DNA of 64,000 bases from Vitellaria paradoxa (Eukaryota > Streptophyta > Magnoliopsida > Ericales > Sapotaceae), in the NCBI GenBank assembly GCA_019916065.1, contig CM034240.1, positions 16,973,894 to 17,037,893 of the forward strand. Reading direction: 5' to 3'. Positions 1-12,500 of this stretch are shown here, piece by piece. Position 1 is the first letter of the stretch. Every line of letters begins with the position of its first letter. The translations under genes were made by a program, and so were the position numbers. The notes below the pieces were generated by a model. It was not told the DNA's origin. It did not search any database and saw nothing but the letters and a program-made list of their open reading frames with translations.

Positions 1-160
1 CCCTATAGATTTGACTTATTTATCACCACTAACAATGCTGCATATGGGAGATCAAAAGAAAAGTGCAATGTTTTGGCATAAATGAACAGCGATCCCCATA
101 TAGTCAAAAACTTCATGAGTTCTATGCAGCACAAATTCTAAGGTGTTGACACTCCTTCCA

Positions 161-217
161 AGTGTTGTTACTTTTCAGGAAACTCCCTTCTGAGTGTTGT
201 TACTTTTCAGGAAACTC
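161..217. repeat. 32-bp period direct repeat
   Basis: AGTGTTGTTACTTTTCAGG plus AAACTC occurs identically at 161-185 and 193-217. Confidence 0.95.
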
Positions 218-479
218 ATCATTACAATTCACCTCAAGAAATGCTTCATCTAAGGCTAACTAAAAGAATTCATTTTAACCTTATCTCAGAATTTACATTA
301 CGAAGTATTAATATGAACTTTTTACAATGGTGTTATTTAATTATGCTTTAATAATAGAGTAAGTAAAAGAGAGAGAAAGATATGATAATAGTAGTCAAAA
401 CAAGTGCCTTCGTGAGGGTGAAAAAATACACAAATCTCACTATGTTTCATTTTCAAACATCAGTGGAAGTACAACTCAC

Positions 480-551
480 CAATGTAACAAGGTGTACACA
501 AATGTTCTTTCTTCGAACCAGACCATGTAGTAGTTGGTAACAAGTAAGCTC
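480..551 (-). CDS. XPO4: XPO4 exon W19 (last in window)
   Basis: 72 bp (24 codons), phase 0 at both ends; acceptor ATTTGACAG, donor GTGAGT. It encodes [19 protein letters not shown] then HLVTL. Plant exportin-4 continues for roughly 430 more residues, so further exons lie outside the window on this side; I found none in 1-479. Confidence 0.93.
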
Positions 552-3500
552 CTGTCAAATACAAAGGGAAGAGTATAAGACCTGCCAATATTTTACTTTT
601 GAGAAAGTAGATTTCACATTGAAAAAAAAAAAAAAAGACAAGAAAAAAAACAAAAAAAAAACAAATATTACAAATTAAATGTCTTGGATATACTGCAACG
701 ACATATTGCCCACAAAATGCAATCCCAAAGCGTCAGCTGTTATAGCCAGAATTATTTATTTAATAGTTGCATGGGTTAAAAATTTTATTATACAGTTAAC
801 CAGCCTTAAGTAATTGGTATTGATTGATTTAGAAATTTTTAGGTCATTTGATTATTTGAAGAGTCAATATTCACTATTAGTTAGTTGATATGATTAGGTG
901 TGGTTTACACTATGGTTCTACTTATGGGTAGTGGTTAAATATAACCTGTCAATGCTTAGTTGTGATTGATGATCTACCAAAACATTGTTTTCAGAGAATA
1001 CAATCAGAATGTACATTTAAATTGAGGACATCACATCAGATTGGGGTTTAATTATTCTGTATTCAGCAAAAGAGGTTGAGAGATCAAAAAAGAACAGGCA
1101 GCCAAGAAAAGATTTAAGGTTAGGATACATTTTACACTTTTGTTCCTTTTTATTTTATGCACTGTATACACAGTTTATGTTGAGCATTTGGTTTTATAAG
1201 TATTGCTGTGACAGACGAAAAAGAAGAGTACAGATGCATATTAATTTCGAGAAAAGAAAAATTAGAAAGAGAGATAAGAATGGGAATTGATGGGGAAGAT
1301 ACAAGGTGAAAGGGAAGAGAGAGAGCACTGTGTGAAACGGTGCCCACAATAGTCCTCAACAGTTGAACGCTGATGGGTTGTGACAAAAGGTATTGATGTG
1401 ATGAAAAGGGGGGGGGGGGAAGAAAAAAAAAGAAAAAAAATTGTAGAAAGCAAGCCTCAGGTTGCTGCCTCAGGAAGTACAGAAAGATATTATCACTTGC
1501 AATCGGTTGCAGTTGATTCCATAATTTTACAATGCACTCTGTTGAATGGGCATGGCATTAGTTGCACCCTAAGCAAGAATGTTTTTCGGACTATTAGACT
1601 AGATGAGTCCTAGCTCCATATTAGCTCTATCTTATTAGTTAAGATAGGGAATCTCTCTCTTGAGTGATTAAGATAAGGAACACTTCTATCCCTTAGCATG
1701 GAACAAACACCATTCTCCCCAGTCAGTCTCCCCAGCCCAACTGACAGTGCGGCTGAAGGATCCGCAGGCTTTTCACTTGTGGAAGGCAGAACCAGTTTGG
1801 GAAGATTTTGACTGGGCAGAATGGTCTTCGGGAATAGGATGTGGGCTTCCTATAAAAAGAAGAGGATGGAGAAGGAGAAGGTAACTCAATACGCTCCATT
1901 TCAAAACTACACTGGAGAAGAAATATGATAAGACGATATAGTTTTGAAGATTTCCGCGGAAAGCCCCAACAAAGAATTTCACGGCAATTCTCGGAGCAGA
2001 TAAGCACTGGCAATAAACCCTAGGATTCTCGCGGCAGTTCTTCAGTCATCCAAAGCTCGTTCTCTCAAACACTTAGCCCCCCCCCCCCCCCCCAAAAAAA
2101 AAATGTAGCTTATCAAAAATCCTGCAGATCTATTTATACTTGGGGCATACCCTGGAACTCCAAAAGGCACCTAACATGAAGGTTGAAGAAATGTTTTGAA
2201 TTCCCACAACAGTGCATTAAATGACTGACAGAACCAATTATTGCTACTATGGTGTATGCACACTTCCTATTGGCTAATTGAAAGCATGCGCATAATTGTG
2301 GATACTAGGCCGCATTAGCAAGGCCAAGCTGGGCTAAGACAAGGAATGGTCCTTTTGACATACAGCCGAAGATCACTTCATCCGCCGCAGCAGATCCCCA
2401 CGCTTTATGGCTGCGGGAAACCCCCTCCTTCAAAGTTGAGTCACCATAGATAGAGGTATACACAATTTTCATAAAATTTGGTTTTCAAACCGCATCAACC
2501 AAATTTAAAAGATTTGGCTCGGTTATTTATTTAGCAACTTAGTTTTGGTTATTTTTTGTAAAAATAATAATTATCAGTTTTAGTTATAGTTTTGAAATTT
2601 TAAAACCAAAATAACCAAATTAACTTTACTTAATATTTAATATATATATATATATATTTATAATTAATCTAAATATTCACTCCTATCAATGGTTTTGTCT
2701 TTTGAAATCTCAAAGCTATAGAAATCAACAAATCATTATAATATTAAATACACACTCTAAGTCTCAAGTAGCACATATAAAAAACTTATTATTTTCTCTA
2801 TAATTAAATTATAAAAAAATATATTTAAATTTATAAGCCTATGTAATCGGATCGGCTGTAACCGAACCAATATAATTCAGTTTGGTTAATATTCAGTTAG
2901 TGCATATTGTTTGATCAGTTCAGTTATCATTTCTAATTTTTGAAATTAATTGATTTAGTTATAAAAATTATAATCATACCGACTAATGTCACCCCTAACC
3001 ACAGAAGATGGTCGCAAGGAGACTCCCTACTGGATTGCAGACTGTACTTGGACCAAGCGAAAGATCTAAGGATTCCCCCAACATGGATATACACACTCAC
3101 TTAGCCAGATTACAGGGAACCAGTTGTTTGGTTGCTGGAATCAAGAGATATGTTTGAGGCTTCCTTAACAGCTAGGCAGACATGAATCCTTGATCCCTGC
3201 CCTAAGGAACTCCATTTGGACTATATATATATCCCTCTCCTTCTGGAGGGTACATCATTCCACCATCATTACTCTCACCAAAATAACCCTCTTTGCAATC
3301 CCTCTTTCTTGTTCTAAATTGCTTTGGTTCTCACCCCATCGGCCTCCATGAGTTTGCCTAGCGTATTAGATCATCCTCTTCTAGGTTTGATCACCCACAA
3401 TTATTTTTATTAATAATTTAATGATTTTGAAGAAAAAGTTAAAAGGGGCAATTCTATTATACAACTAGTACATAAAGATCCAAGAAAATAGATGATGGTA

Positions 3501-6500
3501 TCTTCCTGCTGATTAAAGACCTCTTATGCAACTCTTCCACCCACAACAAGTGGGAAGTCCATTTGAATAATAACCCGGATTTGCATACAACTTCCAGAAC
3601 AAGTTTCAGTCTTTCAAATTCACCATGCTGCAAAACTAGCGATTTTGCTTTCTACTAATTTAAAACATAGAATATATTTACTATATACACATAAGTTAAA
3701 ACCCTTGAGCTTTCCATATTCCCCCGTTCATTTGGACCTCCAAAGAGCAATCACTTTATGGCACTCCAACAGTCTCCCACACCACACACAACATGCTCAA
3801 CCTTGATTATTTACACTTTATTTTTCTTAACAGGCATGTATACGGCACTGACAGCAAAAGCAAGGAAAAGAACGTTCAAGGTCGCACAAAAAATGTATTG
3901 TCAAACTGACTCAAACAAGGGACAAGAATAAAGTATATATTGTAGTACCTGCAGATATTTCTCCCCAGGGTATGATACAAGGGTTATCTTGGAGATTCGA
4001 ATGAAAATGTCAAGCACAGCCTTCCCCTGATTACCCTCTCCAAAAAGCTAAGCCAAGCTTTTCTAGAGTACTGTGAACTGTAGTCATCTGTACTTCCTGT
4101 ATTTTCTTTAGGTGGCATTAAATAAGTACGAGACCATCTTGCAATGAACCATATAACTGCCTGCATATAACATTTAATTCAAATAACTAAACTGACAAGA
4201 TATCACTAGATTCACATTGGAGAATACTTTTGCTGAAAGATGGTAAAACCCCACCCCCACCTCCCAAATAATAATAATAATAATGATGATGATGATAATG
4301 ATAATGATAATGATAATGAAATAAAGTGAAATAAAGTAAAATAAAATAAACAACCCACAAGCAGATTTTTATCCATAGCACAATTATTTATTATATGCGC
4401 AAAATCAAAAGATGTTTCATGCACCATGTCAGATAGCAATTAAGTCCACGTGGATTTCTAAGAATCTAGAGCATCCAACTAAATTATGATCACAATTTCC
4501 AGAATTCTTGATGAGTTATACCTGAATTTAACATAAAGTCAATGCTAACCAGAACAAGGAAAATAACCAGCTCAAATAGATCTGATTGTTATTTCAGTGA
4601 CTTAAATATCAGGTGGCAGGCAAAGTCATCATAGAAAAGCTCCATATAGATGATCAACGTTTATATCTAGAGCCACTATATATGAACACATGCAAAACGG
4701 GTAAAAGGATTCAAGGCATTAAGATCAAGTTCATTTATCCAAATAGCAAGGGAATTTGAAAAATCACCTCCATTAATCGAGGACTGAAAAATGATGCTCG
4801 CATCTCTGGATCTAAACACTGCTCTGCGAATCTTATAATTGAGCTGCATCAATTAATAAGAAAATAATTGAAAACAAAAGGCAACAAAAACATGTAGATA
4901 GGTTCAGTCAAACACAATACTGCAAAGTCCTACAAGGAACGATAGAGAAGATGATCTCAAATAGATAGAAATCTCATGTAAAATTCATATTTGGAAAGGA
5001 GTGTTAATACTCCTTGCACACCGTAAATCTGTTGCAAAGTAATTGTATATGTGAAATATAGCAAGGTCTACTAGGAGAGGAGATGATTTTAAATCTATAG
5101 AAATCACATATAATTAACAACTGATAGGAATATTAATGGCTGTTTAGCATACTTCCCTTGTACACTATGCCCACGTTTGGACTGAGGGGAAATTGAAAGA
5201 TATCACCTTATTTGGATTGTCTTTAAGAAGGGGAAGGCAAGTGTACAGAGGGAATTGTGTGGGGAGAGAAAAGGCCAACAATTTGTGAACTTTTCTTGTG
5301 CTATGACATAGGGAGGAGGCTAAAAAGTGTTAGGTCTATGTTTAGTAGTTAAGACAATTTGCGTTCCAAAATCTTGTGTTTGTATTTGCTTTAGAGTTCA
5401 AATTGAGTCTTCTTGGTTGTTCATTCCTCGGTTCAAAGCTTGAAGCAAAAGCTCAAAAAATTGGAGAATCCTTGCAAAAACCATCGGGAATGGCGTGAGT
5501 ACCACTGCCCAATGGTCTCCATTGTTTTCAGAACCTCCCCAGTAATTTCTTTGCACCATTCCAGCGGACAGCTTAAAGGAAAAATCAACCTCTTGCCGCC
5601 AGCCAACTGCTCCGGCGATTTTTCAATTTTTGTGATAACTTGGATTGCTTCCTAATTGATTCAAAGGGTAGTTTCTAACTTTAGTTAGGTCAAGATCTTC
5701 TTGCAACATAAAATCATATTATAAGATATCATTTTTGGTGAATAGGCTAGGAAAATCAGTTTTCTAATTATATTGTAATCTTTCCTACACCAAATTGGAT
5801 TGCTAGTTTGCTAAGGAGGTTTTCAACTTGGACTAGGATTCCTCTCTCAGATTCATCTATTTAAGGAGAGGCTTTGATGAAGACATGGGCAGAGCTTTAT
5901 TGAATATCACAGAGAGATTGAAGAGTTTCAATTCATATTCTCGTGAGATTACTCCTTTGAGAGTTTGAGGGTTCTTAGAACATCTACCACAACAGCTTTA
6001 TTTCATATCACAGAGAGGTTGGAGAGTTTCAATTCATACTCTCGTGAGATTACTCCTTTGAGAGTTTGAGGGCTCTTAGAACATCTACCACAACATATTC
6101 ATTGATCTTGAAAAAAAGATTGTTCGTGAGCACCTATGGGTTTTAGCTAGTACCGTTTAAAGACTTTCTAGCCGAATTGATAGAGGAAGGCAATTGCTTG
6201 GGTTTAGGTGCATCATGGAGTCTAGCAACCAAGAGTAAATTCAAGTAATCATGGAGATATTGATCTTGTAACCGAGTGAACTCTTGTAACTGATATTTTC
6301 TTGTGGATTGCTTCCCGAGTGTTACCTAATAGACTCGAGATTTTACTTAAGAGTTATTTTAGGATTTCCGTATTACATTGCATATCTTTACGTGTGATTG
6401 ATTCTGCGATTTTGTTTTAATTGTTTGCATGGTTTGGTTCTAATGAAAAGGAATACTTGTTACAGGTTATTAGCATGGTTTGGTTCTAGTGAAAAGGAAT

Positions 6501-9500
6501 ACTTGTTTTTAAATTATATTTAACTAATATAAAGTATATCCTTAGGAAGATAACATTACTTATTTTGCTTTTTCACCTCTTTTTCCTTGATAATTATTGA
6601 CCACCAAAATAAGAGGAAGGAAAAGGTCACCCTAGATAGGAATCCCCTCCCTTCACTTCCATTATAACTCATAGTTCCTTTGCTCACCCCCCCCCCCCAA
6701 CCAAAAAAAAATCCAAACAGATCTTGTATGCAACACTTGAATTACCATTTTTTCATTCATTGTTCAGTGGCTAGAGACTTTTGGGATTCTTTATGTCTTC
6801 CCTATTGCAACAGATCTTTTTCATTGTTGGAAGGGGTTGAGAGTGATCAACATTATAAAAAAGTTGTTCCCCCCCCCCCCCAAAAAAAAAAAACATGCTT
6901 TGACGTGGATTATTTACGCAAGTGAATTAGGGATGACTGGTTGGAGAAGCCTATCTTTAGGTAGAAAATCATAGAGATAACCTTTTTATAAAGCTGGTTG
7001 TTGGTGGGATTGATCTCCCTTGCAAACTTTAGCATCTTGTAGTCCTGAGACTAAGATTCATCATATTATGTATGATGTATCTTTGCTAACACGTTATGAG
7101 TCATTATATTTGTTCCTTCTGTAATGTAATAGAGTGGCATCCCCTAAATGTCATTATGAATATATATACATGCCCACATGGTTTACTTACCAAAAAAAAA
7201 AAAATCCATTAAAATATTTGTACAAATTTTTCAAAAAATACCCTCAATTATCATGTAGCAACAGTAAATACTATAATATACCAGATGGAAAATGGTACAA
7301 TGTTCCATATTGCCATTTGTACTGGTCCATACCACAATATTTCGGATTGTACCATAATTTTTTGAACTTTCAGTGTTTCATATTGAGGTTTTTTTTTTTT
7401 TTTTTTTTTAATAATTTTTGTTTCCTAAACCTTATAAATGACAAAATTCTTCCAATTTCTTACCCAACTTGATGCGGAAGCGAAAAAAAATATGAAATAA
7501 TTATTATTAGAATTTTATTTTATTAGGATTACATTTCATATAAGGATTTTACCTTATTCTATTAAAGATTTATTTTATTTTAGGCAAAATTTTATTTAGA
7601 TTTATTTTAAGAATGATTTATTAGAATATTTGATTTTACTTTATTTTTAGTAATCTTAAGAATGTATTAACCTATTTAAAGGCTTATGATGATTAGGGTT
7701 TGATACATTGATGAATATGAAAATTTGAGTTGTTAAAGTCTCGTGACTTGTCAGTACACTATCAGGTATAGTCAAACAATAACCAGATACAAACCCAAAT
7801 AGCAGCCCTCACTGAAGCCATTCATAGACTGAACGCGAGGTTAGACACATGGGAGGAATACTATTGGCCGAACAACCCTATTCACCTATTCTAACCAAAT
7901 ATCGAATTCAAAGTCGAACACAGTTTCAGCTCCTCTATTTGGTGGCCTTACCGAAATTCCAAAAGTAATTGATGAACCAAACAGAAAATCTGATGACGAC
8001 CACTTTGAAGTGAAGAAAGAGCCTAATGATGATCAAATTGCAGAGTTGATTTATGAGCCTGATCCTGACGACTTCTATTTTTTAGATGATGACCAAATCA
8101 TAGGCAAGCCACTTGATGAAATTGTTGCGACTACCGAAATTATTGCTACTAATGAAGTCATTTCTTTTAATGAGGCACAGATTTCCAGTGATATTACTGA
8201 TGTTCCTGTAGGTACTATCGGGTTAAAGAGTATACCTAAAATTTATGGTACTTCTATGGATTTTGTCTTTCCTACACCTAAACTTCTCTCACAATTTGGT
8301 CCATTTTTTGTCTTCTTCCAACATCTACAAGTTCTATTTTCTGAATCACGGGACTTCTATTTCGGAAGACTTGGTGAATACACTAGATTTCTACCACTCC
8401 TGACACGTGTTCATGAACTTTGGGAGCAGCTTGAACATTTGCTTTGTTCGTGGCCTGGCGATTGAAGGAGTATGCAAATTTTTAACTCGACGGAATCGAG
8501 TTTTTGTAAGGGGTGGAGAATGATGCGGAAGCGAAAAAAAAATATGAAATAATTATTATTAGAATTTTATTTTATTAGGATTACATTTTATATAAGGATT
8601 TTACCTTATTCTATTAAAGATTTATTTTATTTCAGGCAAAATTTTATTTAGATTTATTTTAAAAATGATTTATTAGAATACTTAATTTTGCTTTATTTTT
8701 AGTAATCTTAAGAATGTATTAGCCTATTTAAAGGCTTATAATGATTAGGGTTTGATACATTGATGAATATGAAAATTTGAGTTGTTGAAGTCTCATGGCT
8801 TGTTTTCCCTCCCCTCTTCTTCTTTCTTCCCTCTCTCCTAAACTCCTCTCTCTCTCGCTATTTCTCTTTTTTGGCTTTATTCTCTATCGTCCTACATCAC
8901 AACTCCACATAGAATAACGTTTTCTTTATTTTGTTGTTTCCTTATATAAAATGTGAAGTAGATTAAATAAAATGTCTTAATCAACATCAATATGAAAATA
9001 TTAAACATGTTATTTGTAACTATTGTTTTATACTTAAAATTACGTTCTATACTTATTTGAACAATACATAAACCTTTCCATAGATATTTTTATAAATATA
9101 TAAATTTTTATAATGATAGAAACCAAAATGGTACACCAAAACGCATTGTACCAACAACAAAATTGATACGCTATGCGATAAGGGATTTACAACTATGCTG
9201 CTGTGCTTATAGCTGCTCACTGCACAGGGTTTGACGAAGAATAAAAAGACCAATTTGGAATTTCCAACATATTCACTTCCTCAAGTACTCAAAAGCATAA
9301 CATAATAATAAGCACGACGGCTATAGTAACCGTCAAACTGATTGTAAACAAAATAAGAGCAGGATAATCCTACAAGCAAGAGATGATATAGTTTTGGCCA
9401 ACAAGAAACTGGTTTTTTTTCTTTTATGTTCAATAACCAATTTCAAATTCACAACCTACTACAAATAACAGATCAGCATAAAACAAAATAAAATGAAGTA

Positions 9501-12500
9501 GAAGATTTACCCAGAAAGTACAATGACATGATGTTTGTCTATTTCCATGGAGTCCATAGAATGAGTTTCAAAGGCTGTTGGGACCTGGAAGTCACATAAT
9601 TTCATGGTCAATAAGAAATTTTCCCAAACAGGAACAAAGTAGGATTAGCATACGATAGGCCCTCATTTCCAATACAACATTAAATTACACTAAAAGAAGA
9701 CCAAACTGTTTATTGATAAACCTGTGAGGCTGCAATAAACCGGTGAAAGTTTTGAGTTACCAAAAAAAACAAAATCTGTTCATTGATAACCATATAAGAT
9801 GTGACATGCCAGAAAAGGGGGGGAAACCAAATTAGATAATCCATTGACATGCATAGATAAACAGGGAGCCACAAAAGCATGACATTCAATAACCAAAAAA
9901 ACCTAAATTGAAAGGAATAAATGGCCAGACAAAGTTCATCAATTAATGATTTGTCGGAAAGTGTAGAGCATCCGTGCAACTTTCATTTGTACAAACATAG
10001 AAATTTTAACAATTAAAAGTTAAGATTCGAAAGCTAAAGAAATAATAAGCCCTGCACCATTGTGAAATTTACCTTCTCCTGAACTAGCAATATATGCATC
10101 ATACAGCCAACATGGTTCCGCAAATTGAAACATATGCTATGTTCCCCAGGAGCCTAGAATCTATATTTTCGCACTTGCAAGACCAGAATGTCATACAAAT
10201 AAAATAGTGAAATCTTAAGGTGAACAAGTAAATTAAAAATGTACGATGGCATTAACTCTCACTTTCTAATTTCTCAAAAGGAAGACCAAATAAGGATATA
10301 GCTATGTTGGGGTTAGTTGCAAAAACAAAAATCAGAAAGAAGAAAGAGTAAATTGATTACCAAGGGCATTTCTCCCTCTCCTTCATCTGCAAGAATGTGC
10401 CCGGTTATCAGGAATAATGAGTAAAGCTCTTCCAAAGTTTCTATAAGACCATTTGTGCCTCTACCCTACACAATATGAAGAACTTTAAGAAATGAGCAAC
10501 TAGGATCAAGAACAGCACCTTAATCATAGAACCATAAACTATTAAACAAGTAATGTCCAGAAATTATAAGATGTTAAGATATCAAAACAAGAATTGAGGA
10601 GTGTATCTTCTCCCCTCTCCAAGCATTCTTATTTATACTTAAACGTTACAATCGTAGAAGGAAATAAATTTAAGGAAAAGGAAATACAACCAATTACGGC
10701 TGTCAACACAAGAAAGGAAAACTCAATATTCGTCTAATAATACTAATATCTTCTAATACGCCCTCTCAAGCTAGAGCATACATGTCAAAAATGCCCAGCT
10801 TGGAAGATAGAGATTGAAAGGCAGGACAAGGCGGCTTAGTTAGAAGGTCAGCCAGTTGTGACGGCGATCGAACAAAAGGAGTACTCAGTTGATGGCGCAA
10901 TAATAAATCACGAATGAAGTGACAATCAACTTCGATATGCTTAGTGCGTTCATGAAACACGGGATTGTTGGCAATGAAGATGGCAGCCTGATTATCACAA
11001 TGCATAGGCATAGGCAAAGGAACATCAATCCCAAAGTCACATAGAAGAGAGCGGACCCAAAGCATTTCAGAAGCAGTATGGGCCATAGCACGATACTCAG
11101 CTTTGGCACTTGAACGAGCAATAACATGCTGCTTCTTACTGCGCCAAGTAACTAAATTATTCCCAACAAAGGTACAATAATCAGATGTCAAACAACGATC
11201 AGTACGACTCCCAGCCCAATCAGCATCACTATAACCTGTGATAGCGAGTGAGGAAGATGGGCGATAAAGAAGGCCACGACCAGGGGACTGTTTGAGGTAG
11301 CGCAAGATGCGACACACAGCTTCAAAGTGAGGAGTACGAGAAGCATGCATAAACTGGCTAACAATCCCCACAGCATAAATTATATCAGGACGAGTGACTG
11401 TAAGATAAATAAGCTTACCCACCAAACGACGATAACGACTGACATCAAAAAAAGGTTCACCAGCAGTAGTATCCAATTTAGTAAAAGGATCCATAGGGGT
11501 TTCTGCAGGACGAGCTCCCAATAGACCAGTCTCAGAGAGTAAGTTCAGAGCATACTTGCGTTGACAAATAGAAATCCCTTGAGCAGAACGAGAAATTTCA
11601 AGACCCAAAAAATACCGAAGTTTGCCAAGATCCTTTGTATGAAACTGAGTAGCGAGATGTTGTTTCAAAGCCACAATACCAGATGCATCATCACTAGAGA
11701 GAATAATATCATCAACATATACAATTACAATGATAGTGCCAGAAGAAGTATGGCGACTAAAGACAGAATGATCAGCAGAAGAACGGGAGAAGCCAACTTC
11801 AATAAGAGCAGAGCTAAAACGATCAAACCATGCTCTAGGAGATTGTTTCAACCCATAAAGAGCACGCCGCAAACGACAGACCAAATGCTCATTGCCTGGA
11901 GTGGAATAACCAAGGGGTTGATCCATATAGACCTCTTCTTGTAGCTGACCATGAAGAAAGGCATTTTTAATGTCAAGTTGATGCAACGGCCAACGACGAC
12001 TGACTGCCACTGCAAGAAGGATGCGAACAGAATTCAAGCAAACCACAGGAGAAAATGTCTCAGTATAGTCCACACCATAAGTTTGAGTGAACCCTTTGGC
12101 TACCAATCGAGCCTTAAGACGTTCAACAGATCCATCAGGAAGATACTTAACCGTGTAAACCCAGCGACAGCCAACAGTCTTCTTACCAAGAGGCAGAGAA
12201 GTGAGTTCCCACGTCTGATTTAGATGAAGAGCATTCATCTCATCATCCATACCATGTTTCCATCCCGAAATGGATAAGGCTTGCATATAAGATGATGGAA
12301 TAGACACAGACGACAATGCACAAACAAACGAGAAAAGAGATGGTGAAATACGATGACATGACACATGATTAGCAAGAGGATGGCGAGTGCAAGTGCGTGT
12401 ATCTTTCCGTAATGCAATGGGCATATCAAATGAGGAAGCAGGATCCTCAGACGAAGAAGCAGACTCAGCCGGAGATGAAAAGATCACCCTCCTATCACGA

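Larger units (their letters stand above)
7470..8899 (+). mobile_element. Small LTR element (1.4 kb), TSD present, truncated 5' LTR
   Basis: Two long direct repeats start TGATGCGGAAGCG at 7470 and 8521. The right copy (8521-8899) ends CTACATCA; 5-bp target duplication CAACT at 7465-7469 and 8900-8904. A polypurine tract AAGGGGTGGAGAA precedes the 3' LTR. The left LTR matches only to about 7750 and lacks the final ~95 bp and any primer-binding site, so a deletion joined it to the internal region. LTR ends (TGATGCGGAA...ATCA) resemble those of the chromovirus in this window, suggesting related gypsy ancestry (inference). LTR identity is about 96% over the shared part. Confidence 0.9.

Noticed and set aside
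1723..2013. Minus-strand 96-codon frame with a Ser/Pro-rich start
   Set aside because: No recognisable family, no splice context matching XPO4 phase, and plus-strand alternatives are equally open; not supported as a gene.
4042..4046. A programmed frameshift in XPO4 exon W18
   Set aside because: No slippery heptamer or downstream structure is evident and the family has no known frameshifting; mutation or assembly error is simpler.
8010..8465. A possible host gene encoding an acidic protein
   Set aside because: It lies between two LTRs with a matching target duplication, has no ATG at the start and no exon structure, so it belongs to the mobile element.
11561..12223. Plus-strand open frames of 127 and 90 codons across the copia 1 pol region
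   Set aside because: They are antisense shadows of the minus-strand RT frame and show no domain.
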